Assembly: GCA_004028745.1 (NCBI GenBank)
Contig: RAZP01000029.1
Span: 4,405-68,404, forward strand
Reading direction: 5' to 3'
Length of the DNA stretch: 64,000 bases
Origin: Prosthecochloris sp.
GTDB lineage: Bacteria > Bacteroidota > Chlorobiia > Chlorobiales > Chlorobiaceae
How positions within the stretch are numbered: the first letter of the stretch is position 1; the number at the start of each line of letters is the position of its first letter. Below, piece by piece: positions 8,803 through 17,434 of the stretch. The position numbers and the translations under genes are program-made. The notes under the pieces are model-generated. The model was given only the letters and a program-made list of their open reading frames with translations, searched no databases and was not told where the DNA came from.

Positions 8803-9393
8803 ATGGGCGTTTTAGTTGGCAGAGAGGCACCCGATTTTGATCTTGAAGCTGTTGTTGAGGGGGGAAAGTTTGTTGACTCATGTAAGCTGTCGGATTACCG
8901 GGGAAAATATGTGGTGCTGTTTTTTTATCCACTGGACTTCACGTTCGTTTGTCCTACTGAGCTGCATGCTTTCGAGGACAGACTTGAAGAGTTCCGCCAC
9001 AAGAATGTCGAGGTTCTGGCTTGTTCAGTGGACTCGAAGTTTTCACATCACGCATGGCTCAAGACACCGCGCAAACAGGGTGGTATCGAAGGAGTAACCT
9101 ATACACTGCTTTCGGATATCAATAAAGAAGCATCAAAAGCCTACGACGTGCTGGCGGAAAAAGAAGGGGTTTCCTACAGGGGGCTGTTTCTCATCGATAA
9201 AGAAGGAATTGTGCGTTACCAAGTTGTCAATGACCTTGGCCTTGGCCGCAATGTCGATGAGGTGCTGAGAATGGTTGAGGCACTGCAGTTTACGGAGCAG
9301 TTCGGAGAGGTATGTCCTGCGAACTGGAACAAGGGCGACAAAGCCATGAAGCCGGACAGTGAAGGTCTTGAGGAGTATTTCGGATCAGAGTGA
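8803..9393 (+). CDS. Typical 2-Cys peroxiredoxin
   Basis: This thiol peroxidase reduces H2O2, organic peroxides and peroxynitrite. The 196-residue protein has the peroxidatic Cys50 in DFTFVCPTE and the resolving Cys171 in GEVCPANW, so it is the typical dimeric type. The C-terminal helix ends EEYFGSE, retaining a YF pair, while the other overoxidation-sensitivity motif appears as GGIEG rather than GGLG. The start has a strong AAGGAG site. It is monocistronic with its own terminator, as suits a highly expressed defence protein in an anaerobic phototroph. Confidence 0.97.
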   Translation: MGVLVGREAPDFDLEAVVEGGKFVDSCKLSDYRGKYVVLFFYPLDFTFVCPTELHAFEDRLEEFRHKNVEVLACSVDSKFSHHAWLKTPRKQGGIEGVTYTLLSDINKEASKAYDVLAEKEGVSYRGLFLIDKEGIVRYQVVNDLGLGRNVDEVLRMVEALQFTEQFGEVCPANWNKGDKAMKPDSEGLEEYFGSE

Positions 9394-9451
9394 CGTGGAG
9401 ATGCCTGATGGCAGAAAGCCGGATGAATTGATCCGTACATGATGTGTGATG

Positions 9452-9500
9452 GCAAACGCCCCGGAATGATACCAATGTTTTTCCGGGGCGTTGCTTTTTA
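9452..9500 (+). terminator. Rho-independent terminator of the peroxiredoxin gene
   Basis: Arms GCAAACGCCCCGGAA (9452-9466) and TTCCGGGGCGTTGC (9481-9494) pair with one bulged base and are followed by CTTTTTAA. It stands between the convergent peroxiredoxin and proS genes; a T-run is weak on the proS side. Confidence 0.85.
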
Positions 9501-9530
9501 ATGCTTTCTTGTCACTTGTCACTATTATAA

Positions 9531-10976
9531 TTAATAGGCTTTGGCAAAAACAACCTTTCCTTTCGATGGCTTCCCGCTGTAAACACAGGTTCCAGGTTGG
9601 TTCATAGAGTAACGGTTTATAAAATCAGGGGTTTCCGGCAGTACTCGGATTGTGGCTTTGGTTTCTTCCTTGATGCTGACCTCTGTTTCCTCCGTGCCGT
9701 CCCAGTGCGCAATGATAAAACCTTTGTCGATGGAAGCCTTGAAGTCATCATAAGAAGTAACTTCCATGGTGTTTGCTTCTCTGAAGTCAAGTGCGCAATT
9801 GAACATTGACTGCTGGATGTCTTCAAGCAATGAACTGACGGAAGATGCAAGCGAGTGATCCAGCGTGAACTGCTGTTTTTCTCCTGTATCACGACGGGCG
9901 GCGATGCAAATATTGTTTGTTATGTCACGCGGGCCGAGTTCAAGACGGATTGGTATGCCCTGCAATTCGTATTCCGCGAATTTCCAGCCGGGGGAGTTTT
10001 GCTCGCTGTCATCGACAAATGTGGTGATTCCATTGTTGTTCAACTCGTCGGAAATGGCATGAGCCTTGTTTACGACGGCCTGTTTGTCTCCCTTAAGGAT
10101 GGGGACGATGACTACCTGCCGCGAAGCGAGTTTCGGAGGCAGGACAAGCCCTTTATCGTCGGAGTGGGCCATAATCAGCGCTCCGATCAGGCGTGTTGAA
10201 ACTCCCCAGCTCGTTGCCCAGACATATTCGAGTTTTCCTTCTCTTGTTTGAAACTGGCAGTCAAAGGCTTTTGCAAAGTTCTGCCCAAGGTTATGCGATG
10301 TTCCTGCCTGAAGCGCTTTTTTATCCTGCATCATTGCTTCAATGCACCAGGTTTCTTCGGCCCCGGCAAATTTTTCACTTTCTGTTTTCCGCCCCACGAT
10401 GACCGGAAGAGCCATGTACTCTTCGGCGAAAGTTTTGTAGACATTGATCATACGGAGTACTTCTTCCTGCGCTTCTTCCGAAGTTGCATGTGCTGTGTGT
10501 CCTTCCTGCCAGAGAAACTCGGCGGTACGCAGGAAAAGCCTGGTTCGCATTTCCCAGCGAACCACGTTTGCCCACTGGTTAATCAGGAGAGGAAGGTCGC
10601 GATATGACTGAATCCATTTTTTATAGGAAGCCCAGATAACTGTTTCCGATGTCGGACGGACATAAAGTTTTTCAGTGAGCTCTTCGCCTCCACCGTGTGT
10701 GACAACAGCGCATTCGGGTGCGAAACCTTCAATATGGTCTGCCTCTTTCTGGATATAGCTTTCAGGGATAAACAGCGGAAAGTATGCGTTGACATGACCT
10801 GTTGCTTTGAACATGCCATCGAGTGCCGACTGCATTTTTTCCCAGATTGCATAGCCGTTGGGACGGATAACCATGCAGCCGCGGACATCGGAATAATCGG
10901 CCAGTTTAGCTGAACGAACAAGATCGATATACCACTGGGAGTAGTCCTCCTCTCTCGGGGTGATTTTGTCTGCCAC
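9531..10976 (-). CDS. proS: Prolyl-tRNA synthetase (short, archaeal/eukaryotic-type)
   Basis: ProS charges tRNA-Pro. At 481 residues it lacks the large editing insertion of E. coli-type enzymes and belongs to the short class II form. Class II motifs are visible: the N-terminal YSQWYIDLVRSAKLADYS region, motif 2 around NQWANVVRWEMRTRLFLRT, and the QAGTSHNLGQNF substrate loop. The anticodon-binding and C-terminal zinc-binding-like domains follow, ending KVVFAKAY. Length is normal. It stands convergent with the peroxiredoxin gene, 48 bp downstream of a DUF4412-like gene on the same strand. Confidence 0.97.
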   Translation of the reverse strand: MADKITPREEDYSQWYIDLVRSAKLADYSDVRGCMVIRPNGYAIWEKMQSALDGMFKATGHVNAYFPLFIPESYIQKEADHIEGFAPECAVVTHGGGEELTEKLYVRPTSETVIWASYKKWIQSYRDLPLLINQWANVVRWEMRTRLFLRTAEFLWQEGHTAHATSEEAQEEVLRMINVYKTFAEEYMALPVIVGRKTESEKFAGAEETWCIEAMMQDKKALQAGTSHNLGQNFAKAFDCQFQTREGKLEYVWATSWGVSTRLIGALIMAHSDDKGLVLPPKLASRQVVIVPILKGDKQAVVNKAHAISDELNNNGITTFVDDSEQNSPGWKFAEYELQGIPIRLELGPRDITNNICIAARRDTGEKQQFTLDHSLASSVSSLLEDIQQSMFNCALDFREANTMEVTSYDDFKASIDKGFIIAHWDGTEETEVSIKEETKATIRVLPETPDFINRYSMNQPGTCVYSGKPSKGKVVFAKAY

Positions 10977-11024
10977 GTAACGGAATGTTTTGTTGGTTCG
11001 AAAAGAGTTGCGAGGGAATATAGC

Positions 11025-11765
11025 CTACTCTTTGAAATTTTTGATTTTTTCCATGAGATCTTTCAGGTGCTCTTTCTGTTTCTTGTTCAGAGGCTGCTGG
11101 GCGTCTGCTATCTCGGTATATCCCTGGGGAATGCTGAACTCATAAGATTCCAGAGATGCTTGTTGTGCCGTGACAATCTCCATGGCGAGTTTTCCGTTTT
11201 CATTATCCTGAATGATTTTAACTGGAAACCCATCAATACCTTCATCGGATAGCTTTTTTGCCAGGACAGTGTTCGAGAGACGCGGGTTCTGTGACTGCAG
11301 AAGCCTGAACGTTTCGAAATCACCAATATCTCGAGTAAGCCACATCTCGATGGTATCTGAGGCACTGAAAAGTTTGACATGCTGACAGTCGTACCCTTTG
11401 ATGTTTGCTTTGCCTGTTTTTTCTATTCTGTAATCATTGTCGAAATCAACAAGCGTTGCGTTTTCAGCAGCGGTCCTGAGGTTTACTGTTGTGTAGGTTT
11501 CTGCTTTATGGTTGACTATAACAGCCTGATCAGGTTGTGATGCGCGTGTAATTATCGTTGTTTTGAGTGGTTCCGGGATTTTATCCAGCTGGGTTGTCAT
11601 ATCCATTCTCTGTGCATTACTGCCGAAAAAATAGGTGATCTCGGATGTACCGTTCGGCATGTTCAGGTTCATGTCGATGATTCCTGTAAACCTTGCAAAT
11701 ACAGGCATGGTGTACAAGCTATGAAACATGAGTGTTGCCAGCACGATGTGGAGCAGTTTCTTCAT
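11025..11765 (-). CDS. Secreted DUF4412-like protein
   Basis: The 246-residue product begins MKKLLHIVLATLMFHS at the ATG at 11765, chosen because it leaves a clean signal peptide ending near VFARF. A longer frame adds 14 unlikely residues. The mature part is a beta-rich domain of the DUF4412 type, which is distantly like lipoprotein-carrier folds, followed by a charged helix at the C-terminus (NKKQKEHLKDLMEKIK). No catalytic motif is visible. It lies just upstream of proS on the same strand. Function is unknown and the location is probably periplasmic or outer membrane. Confidence 0.75.
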   Translation of the reverse strand: MKKLLHIVLATLMFHSLYTMPVFARFTGIIDMNLNMPNGTSEITYFFGSNAQRMDMTTQLDKIPEPLKTTIITRASQPDQAVIVNHKAETYTTVNLRTAAENATLVDFDNDYRIEKTGKANIKGYDCQHVKLFSASDTIEMWLTRDIGDFETFRLLQSQNPRLSNTVLAKKLSDEGIDGFPVKIIQDNENGKLAMEIVTAQQASLESYEFSIPQGYTEIADAQQPLNKKQKEHLKDLMEKIKNFKE

Positions 11766-11991
11766 AGTATCTTCTGATCTTCTGATTTGGGCTTTCATAA
11801 AAAGCATACCAAACTAATGATTTTTTTTTGATTTCTGTTTGCGTAAATAACAAGAACGTAGTAGAGATGTTGAATCGTTGAACTGTTGAGATGAAAAAGA
11901 AGGACAAAGCTTGTATACGTTTGACGACAGGTATTCCGGATACTGGCTGTCAATCCCTTACATGGTGGGAGCAGTGTGAAATGATTACTGT

Positions 11992-12888
11992 ATGAGGGAG
12001 AATGAACGACAGTGGCTGACCCTGGATCTGCTCAAAACCACAGAGAAGTATTTCAGAGATAAAAAAATAGACGAATCCCGTTTACATGCTGAGATTCTGC
12101 TTGCCCATGTTCTGGGGGTAAGCAGAATGGATCTCTATTTGAACCATAATCGTCCTGTGTACGGGAGTGAGCTTGAGGAGTTTCGTTCGCTTTGCAGAGA
12201 GCGTCTGAAGGGCAGACCCCTGCAATATATTACCGGAGAGCAGATATTTTACGGGCATCCGTTTACCGTTGATGAACGGGTGCTGATTCCCAGGCCCGAA
12301 ACCGAACTTGTTCTCGAACATGCTGTTGAACGTTTGGCGACGGTTGGGGACGCTGCGAAAGAAAGGAATATTACAATTCTTGATATCGGAACAGGCAGTG
12401 GGTGCCTTGCCGTTACACTTGCCCTCAAGCTTCCGGGAGCGCACATAACAGCTGTAGACCTTTCCCCTGGTGCGCTTGAGATTGCAAGTCATAATGCCGA
12501 TAGACATGGTGTTTCCAAAAAGATCCGGTTTCTGCAAGCCGATGCACTGAATCCTGGATTTCCTGATGATCTCGGTGGGAACTATGATCTGATTCTTTCC
12601 AACCCGCCCTATATACCGGAGCCTGAATGGGAGGGGCTTCAGCCGGAAGTTAAAGAACATGAACCGAAAACGGCACTGACAACCCCCGATGGTTTTGCGT
12701 TTTATCATGCAATAACTGTAAGTGCTGCTGTTTTGCTCAGGTCCCGGGGAATACTGTGTTTTGAGCTGCATGCCGATGGGGCACGGAAAGTGTCAGAGAT
12801 TGTACGTGCCAGGGGCTTTGAAGGTATTGAGGTATATAAGGACTATGCAGAGCTGGATCGGGTGCTTTCCGGGGTGTGGTCTGGATGA
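11992..12888 (+). CDS. prmC: Release factor glutamine methyltransferase
   Basis: PrmC methylates the GGQ glutamine of peptide-chain release factors, which is needed for efficient termination. The 298-residue product has the N-terminal helical substrate domain, the SAM-binding loop DIGTGSGCLAVTLAL near residue 128 and the amide-methylating NPPY at 204-207. The ATG at 11992 gives the usual length. The next gene is hrcA on the same strand, 160 bp downstream. Confidence 0.96.
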   Translation: MRENERQWLTLDLLKTTEKYFRDKKIDESRLHAEILLAHVLGVSRMDLYLNHNRPVYGSELEEFRSLCRERLKGRPLQYITGEQIFYGHPFTVDERVLIPRPETELVLEHAVERLATVGDAAKERNITILDIGTGSGCLAVTLALKLPGAHITAVDLSPGALEIASHNADRHGVSKKIRFLQADALNPGFPDDLGGNYDLILSNPPYIPEPEWEGLQPEVKEHEPKTALTTPDGFAFYHAITVSAAVLLRSRGILCFELHADGARKVSEIVRARGFEGIEVYKDYAELDRVLSGVWSG

Positions 12889-13048
12889 CAAGGTGTAAGT
12901 TATGTAAAAGTTGATGGTTACTTCTTTTCAGCAAAGACGTGAAGGGAGAGTCGGATGAAATTAATAGGTGTATCAGGTTGTTTTTTTTGATAAATTGGCA
13001 CTTCTTGTAAGTTCGCTTAATTAAAAGCTGTTTCAGTGTATTGATAAG

Positions 13049-14107
13049 ATGATGTTCCATGATCTGTCAGAACGTGAACGTCAGGTGCTGTCTATCATTA
13101 TTCAGGCCTATGTCATGAATGCTGCTCCGGTTGGTTCACGTTATATAGCGAAGAATTATAATCTGGGTCTTTCAGATGCGACCATAAGAAATGTCATGGC
13201 TGACCTTGAGGACGAGGGGTATATCAGTCAGCCGCATACCTCTGCAGGCCGTATTCCTACAGACAAGGGGTATCGCTATTATGTAGATCTTATTATGAGG
13301 GTACAGCGCATCGATGAAGAGGAGAAAGAGCGAATAGACCGTAATTTTATGTTGCTCAATTACGACCCGAAAGATTCAGCGGATGTTCTTCAGGCAGCTG
13401 CGAAAGTCCTGGGGAGTATTTCTCAGCAGTTGAGTGTCGTTATTTCTCCCAGACTGTCAAACGCCGTATTCGAACGTCTGGATATGGTGCTGTTGAGCTC
13501 ATCGAGGATAATGGTTGTTCTGTCAATCCAATCACTTTTTGTCAGAACCATCGTCATGGAACTCAATCTTGAGGTATCCCGTCAGCAGATCGAAAATGTT
13601 ATCGGGTTGCTCAACCAGAGGCTTTCGGGACTGACGCTGTCGGAAATCCGTAACTCCATCAGCTGGCGTCTGGCCGATTGTGATAAGGACAGGGCGCTTT
13701 TGAACATGATTGTCAGGTCGGCAAGTAACCTTTTTGATGATTCACCGGTTCTGGAACGGCTCTATATTGCGGGAGCTGAACATATCGTTAATCAGCCGGA
13801 ATTTGATCAGCCCCAAAAAGTGCGTGACCTTGTATGCATGATCGAAGATAAAAACCGCATGGCTGAGCTTCTTGAAAAAGACGGCGGGATAACACCGGTC
13901 ATGTCTTCGGGGTTGGATGTGAGCATCTCGATAGGGCGGGAAAATACAGCTTCAACCGCTGAAGATTTTACCGTGGTTACAACGCCATATTATGTGGGGA
14001 ATACAATAGGCCGGCTTGGAGTGCTTGGCCCGAAAAGGATGGATTACGAGCGTGTTGTAAGGCTTGTCAACTATATGGCCGACCGGTTGTCACACTCGTT
14101 ATCCTGA
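13049..14107 (+). CDS. hrcA: Heat-inducible transcription repressor
   Basis: HrcA represses chaperone genes by binding CIRCE operators and is kept active by GroEL. The 352-residue product has the N-terminal winged-helix domain (LSERERQVLSIIIQAYV, then SDATIRNVMADLEDEGYISQPHTSAGR), a central GAF-like domain and the conserved C-terminal VTTPYYVGNTIGRLGVLGPKRMDY segment. The start may be either of two adjacent ATG codons at 13049 and 13052. It heads an hrcA-grpE-dnaJ set, with dnaK absent. No CIRCE inverted repeat was found upstream, so self-regulation is not evident. Confidence 0.97.
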   Translation: MMFHDLSERERQVLSIIIQAYVMNAAPVGSRYIAKNYNLGLSDATIRNVMADLEDEGYISQPHTSAGRIPTDKGYRYYVDLIMRVQRIDEEEKERIDRNFMLLNYDPKDSADVLQAAAKVLGSISQQLSVVISPRLSNAVFERLDMVLLSSSRIMVVLSIQSLFVRTIVMELNLEVSRQQIENVIGLLNQRLSGLTLSEIRNSISWRLADCDKDRALLNMIVRSASNLFDDSPVLERLYIAGAEHIVNQPEFDQPQKVRDLVCMIEDKNRMAELLEKDGGITPVMSSGLDVSISIGRENTASTAEDFTVVTTPYYVGNTIGRLGVLGPKRMDYERVVRLVNYMADRLSHSLS

Positions 14108-14504
14108 GCAGCAGTGACAAGTGCCGGGCAATGAATGCTGTGTGGGAAAAGGGGAAGCCGAAGGATTGTTTGTTTGTTGAGTTGTTGAATTGTTACAATT
14201 GCTGGATAGCTTGAGAGCCAGATGGCTGGATAGCGAGGCTGTTGAATAGCCTGAAATCAAGGCAATGGGGAGTAGGGAATAGTCGGAAATGACTATTGAA
14301 TATTTACTAATGAATAAGGATTTACTCGTCACTCGTTACTGGTCACTTGTCACTTTTGCAGCGGAGCGGTAATCGTAATCGAAAATACGCAGTAGCCTGA
14401 ATTCAGAAGCCGGGAGCCCGAATTTCGAAAGATCAACCAACATATTGTCATAAGCTGGTTTGAGCGCAGCTCGGGTGTAGGTTAATTAAAACAAGTGTAA
14501 ACAT
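14108..14504. other. 397-bp intergenic region with dispersed repeats
   Basis: No gene was found. The region holds a TTGTTGA-rich tract (about 14166-14196), a direct repeat of GCTGGATAGC-type words (14200-14235), a GTCACTTGTCACT word (14342-14354) also present near 9510 and 47624, and the repeat copy at 14369-14416. A promoter for grpE must be near the end, but none was assigned. Confidence 0.7.
14369..14416 (+). repeat. Intergenic repeat with TAATCGTAATCG core, copy A
   Basis: About 48 bp here match 47524-47573 almost exactly. The shared part includes TAATCGTAATCGAAAATAC, then CAGTAGCCTGAATTCAGAA and a degenerate GGAGC end. A reversed, shorter relative lies at 58247-58275. Confidence 0.8.
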
Positions 14505-15071
14505 ATGACAAAGAAAGCGTCGAAGCATAAAACAGAGCAGAAAGAAGATGTAGTGGTGGAAGAAGCTGTGAAACAGTCCGAAGCTCTTGCTGCAAAAGTT
14601 GAAGAGCTTGAAGGCCAGTTGACTGATTCAAAACAGCAGATGGATAAACTGCGGGAAGAACTGATGCGCAAGGCCGCAGAATTTGAAAATTTCCGTAGAC
14701 AAAAGGAACGTGAGGCGCAAAAGGCGGGCTCCCGCGCCCTCGAAAATATTATAAGGGAACTTCTTCCCCTGGTGGACGACGTCAACCGTATTGTGGAACA
14801 TGCTCCTGAAGTGCTTGAAAGAACTGAAGAGGCGCGTCCTTATATTGACGGGGTTGAGTTGTTAAAGAAAAATTTCTTCAAATGGCTCACCGATAAAGGT
14901 GTCAGCAGGATCGAGGCTGTTGGAAAGAAGATGGATGTCGATTTTCATGAGGCCATCACACAGGTGGATTCTCCCGATACCGAGCCGGAAACGGTTATTG
15001 AAGAGTTCCAGGCAGGTTATGTTTTGGGAGACAAGGTTCTTCGCCATGCAAAAGTTGTTGTGGCAAAATAG
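14505..15071 (+). CDS. grpE: GrpE nucleotide exchange factor
   Basis: GrpE releases ADP from DnaK. The 188-residue protein has a charged disordered N-terminus, a long coiled-coil helix (about 25-90, with LMRKAAEFENFRRQKERE) and the C-terminal beta-wing ending in the signature VIEEFQAGYVLGDKVLRHAKVVVAK region. Length is typical. It sits 57 bp upstream of dnaJ and 397 bp downstream of hrcA. Confidence 0.97.
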   Translation: MTKKASKHKTEQKEDVVVEEAVKQSEALAAKVEELEGQLTDSKQQMDKLREELMRKAAEFENFRRQKEREAQKAGSRALENIIRELLPLVDDVNRIVEHAPEVLERTEEARPYIDGVELLKKNFFKWLTDKGVSRIEAVGKKMDVDFHEAITQVDSPDTEPETVIEEFQAGYVLGDKVLRHAKVVVAK

Positions 15072-15128
15072 GAACCAGGGTAAAGATTATTATTAGAAAA
15101 CAGTTATACAAGGAATAGTTGAGAAGAA

Positions 15129-16316
15129 ATGAATAGAGATTACTACGAGGTCCTGGGTTTATCCCGGTCGGCTTCTAAAGATGAAATTAAAAAAGCGTAC
15201 CGCAAGCTTGCCATGAAGTACCACCCGGATAAAAATCCGGATAACGGTGAGGCTGAAGAGCACTTCAAAGAGGTGAACGAGGCATACGAGGTGCTGAGCA
15301 ATGATGATAAACGGCGCCGTTACGACCAGTTTGGACATGCCGGTGTAGGATCGTCAGCTTCCTCACAAAGCGGTGCTTATGGTGCGGGTACAGGTGATTT
15401 CGGCGATATTTTCAGCGCTTTCAACGACATGTTTGGAGGTGGAGGAAGGTCAGGCGGAGGTTCACCGTTCGGTTTTGAAGATGTTTTCGGCGGCGGAACC
15501 AGACGGTCAAGATCGTCGGCAGGTATCAGAGGCAGCGACCTGAAAATCCGTTTGAAACTGACACTGGAAGAAATTGCCAAAGGTGTTGAAAAAACGCTGA
15601 AAATCAGGAAACAAATTCCGTGTGAGGTGTGCGGCGGCACAGGCTCGAAAACAGGAAACCTCGAGACCTGTCCAACCTGTCAGGGAACAGGGGAGGTCCG
15701 GCAGGCATCGAAAACCATGTTCGGCCAGTTCGTGAACATAACCGCATGTCCAACCTGTGGAGGTGAAGGGAAAGTAGTAAAAGACCGCTGCACATCCTGC
15801 CATGGTGACGGTATCAAGCAGGGTGAGACTACGGTAAAGGTGAATATTCCCGCTGGAGTTGAAGACGGCAACTACCTTACCCTCAGGGGGCAGGGAAATG
15901 CAGGCCCGAGGGGAGGTTCCAGCGGAGACTTAATTGTGGTTGTAGAAGAAATAACTCATAAACTGTTCGTTCGCAGGGGAGACGATATTATCTATAATCT
16001 GCCGGTCAGTTATGCCGACATGGTTCTTGGGACCAAGGTTGAGGTACCGACACTTGAGGGGCGGGTTAAATTAACAGTTCCCCCCGGAACGCAGCCAAAC
16101 ACCATGCTGAGGATCAGCGGTAAAGGTATCGGGCATCTCAAGTCGCCGGGCAGGGGAGACCATCTGGTTCGGGTCAATGTCTATATTCCGAAAGACCTGT
16201 CACATCGTGACAAGGAGCTGCTCAAAGAGATGAAGAGATCAGATCACCTTGTTCCAGATGAAAAAACGGATCATGAGAAAAGCTTTTTTGAAAAGGCCCG
16301 TGACATTTTCGGGTAG
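15129..16316 (+). CDS. dnaJ: Chaperone protein DnaJ
   Basis: This full-length 395-residue type A DnaJ stimulates DnaK ATPase and binds unfolded clients. It has the J domain with HPD (MKYHPDKNPD near residue 33), a Gly/Phe/Ser-rich linker (about 75-130), a zinc domain with four CxxCxGxG repeats (CEVCGGTG, CPTCQGTG, CPTCGGEG, CTSCHGDG) and the C-terminal substrate and dimerisation domains. A GAGAAG-type ribosome site precedes the ATG. It closes the hrcA-grpE-dnaJ set; dnaK must be elsewhere. Confidence 0.98.
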   Translation: MNRDYYEVLGLSRSASKDEIKKAYRKLAMKYHPDKNPDNGEAEEHFKEVNEAYEVLSNDDKRRRYDQFGHAGVGSSASSQSGAYGAGTGDFGDIFSAFNDMFGGGGRSGGGSPFGFEDVFGGGTRRSRSSAGIRGSDLKIRLKLTLEEIAKGVEKTLKIRKQIPCEVCGGTGSKTGNLETCPTCQGTGEVRQASKTMFGQFVNITACPTCGGEGKVVKDRCTSCHGDGIKQGETTVKVNIPAGVEDGNYLTLRGQGNAGPRGGSSGDLIVVVEEITHKLFVRRGDDIIYNLPVSYADMVLGTKVEVPTLEGRVKLTVPPGTQPNTMLRISGKGIGHLKSPGRGDHLVRVNVYIPKDLSHRDKELLKEMKRSDHLVPDEKTDHEKSFFEKARDIFG

Positions 16317-16370
16317 CAGGCGCCACAAAGAAAAGAGGCTGTCTCATTAGTCCTACAATTTGTCCTTTAT

Positions 16371-16490
16371 GTAGTCATCCTCGGGCTTGCCCTGTGAAAT
16401 AGATGCTCCTAATTTCACGGGGCTTATCCGGGGATCCATCTTTCAATTCAATGAAAGCCAGTGTAGATGCCGCATCAAGTGCGGCATGAC
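16371..16490. repeat. Dispersed intergenic hairpin repeat (ATCCTCGGG...GCGGCATGAC type)
   Basis: A degenerate copy of a repeat reading TCATCCTCGGGCTTG...GGGGATCCATC followed by a perfect hairpin ATGCCGCA-TCAAG-TGCGGCAT (16467-16487). It lies between the convergent dnaJ and flavodoxin/PCP_red genes. Similar words are common between genes in unrelated bacteria. The hairpin lacks a T-run and so is not an obvious terminator. Confidence 0.55.
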
Positions 16491-16584
16491 TCTCTGCTGG
16501 AAACTTATGCATGGCGACCAATAGTGTGAAGCAGTGCTTTTGAGACAGCTTTTTTTATAGTCCGGTCTGAAACCGCAGCTTCGG

Positions 16585-17226
16585 TTACTCAAGTTCAGCC
16601 TTGGCTTCGTCAATAACGTTGGCAGTGATTTCCCTGTAACCCATTTCCTCAGCGTATTCTTCAGCTGCAATTCTGATCCTGTTTCGGAAAAACGGCGGTA
16701 TCTGCGCAAGCAGTTCCTGTGCTTCTTTTGTCCATTTAAGCGAGTTGTTGCGGGTTTTCAGCGCTTTTTTGTATTCCTGGGTAATGTTGGTGACAAACTC
16801 GTCAATCGCCTGCTCATCGGAAAGTTCATGGGGAGCAAACACCTTTTCAGCCAGAATCTTGTTGCGCACCAGGTGGAGCTTGAGCTGGGGAAGATACATC
16901 ATGTAAGCCATAGGTTCCGGGCTTCCACAGGCAAGAAAAAGAGCAACTTTTTTTCTTCTGAGGTATCTCTTCAGATTGCTTTGAATAAGAGCACCAAGCA
17001 GTTCAGAGGATACAATCATGTAGTAGACCGGAGCTCCCATGATAACGACGTCGAAGTCCTGGACAAAACTGTAGTCTGCGGTAGCTTTGCATTTGCCTTT
17101 TTCAACATAGGCTCCGGTTTCTGCCAGACTGCTGCCGAGGGCATCGACAAACCTGTCGGTTGATCCTCCTACAGAGCGGGTATCATAAAGGATGATGGCT
17201 TTCATTTGCTGGGAAGAATTGGACAT
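16585..17226 (-). CDS. Flavodoxin-domain protein fused to a PCP_red domain
   Basis: The 213-residue product has two parts. Residues 1-145 resemble a flavodoxin or FMN-reductase fold: the phosphate loop appears as YDTRSVGGSTDRFVDALG and a MGAPVYYM loop follows. Residues from WTKEAQELLAQIPPFF to the end match the PCP_red domain, the small C-terminal module of the light-independent protochlorophyllide reductase subunit BchB. A start at Met8 (MKAIILYD) is also possible. The architecture suggests electron delivery or substrate handling in bacteriochlorophyll synthesis, but no reaction is established by sequence. It is monocistronic and convergent with dnaJ. Confidence 0.8.
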   Translation of the reverse strand: MSNSSQQMKAIILYDTRSVGGSTDRFVDALGSSLAETGAYVEKGKCKATADYSFVQDFDVVIMGAPVYYMIVSSELLGALIQSNLKRYLRRKKVALFLACGSPEPMAYMMYLPQLKLHLVRNKILAEKVFAPHELSDEQAIDEFVTNITQEYKKALKTRNNSLKWTKEAQELLAQIPPFFRNRIRIAAEEYAEEMGYREITANVIDEAKAELE

Positions 17227-17370
17227 AATTTCAATGTCAAAGGTTGAGCGGCTGAGTGGTTGGAACGCTTATTTATGTAATGACTTAGTATAATATATTA
17301 GCGGTTAAATCTCAACAAAGGAAGAGCTGTTGAGATGTTGGTTTGTTGAGTGGGCGATAGGGGGAGGCCA

Positions 17371-17401
17371 CAAAAAAGAGGGCGACAAACAGCCGCCCTC
17401 C
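17371..17401 (-). terminator. Rho-independent terminator of gap
   Basis: Arms GAGGGCG (17378-17384) and CGCCCTC (17394-17400) enclose a 9-nt loop; on the minus strand the stem is followed by TTTTTT. It is 34 bp past the gap stop codon. Confidence 0.85.
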
Positions 17402-17434
17402 TTTCTGTTGTACGATATTTATTTGCCTCTTCAA

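Noticed and set aside
12082..12771. 229-codon open frame on the minus strand
   Set aside because: It lies fully antisense to prmC, has no domain or ribosome site, and reads as a shadow of the real gene.
12889..13048. Possible CIRCE operator in front of hrcA
   Set aside because: No TTAGCACTC-N9-GAGTGCTAA-like inverted repeat could be found.
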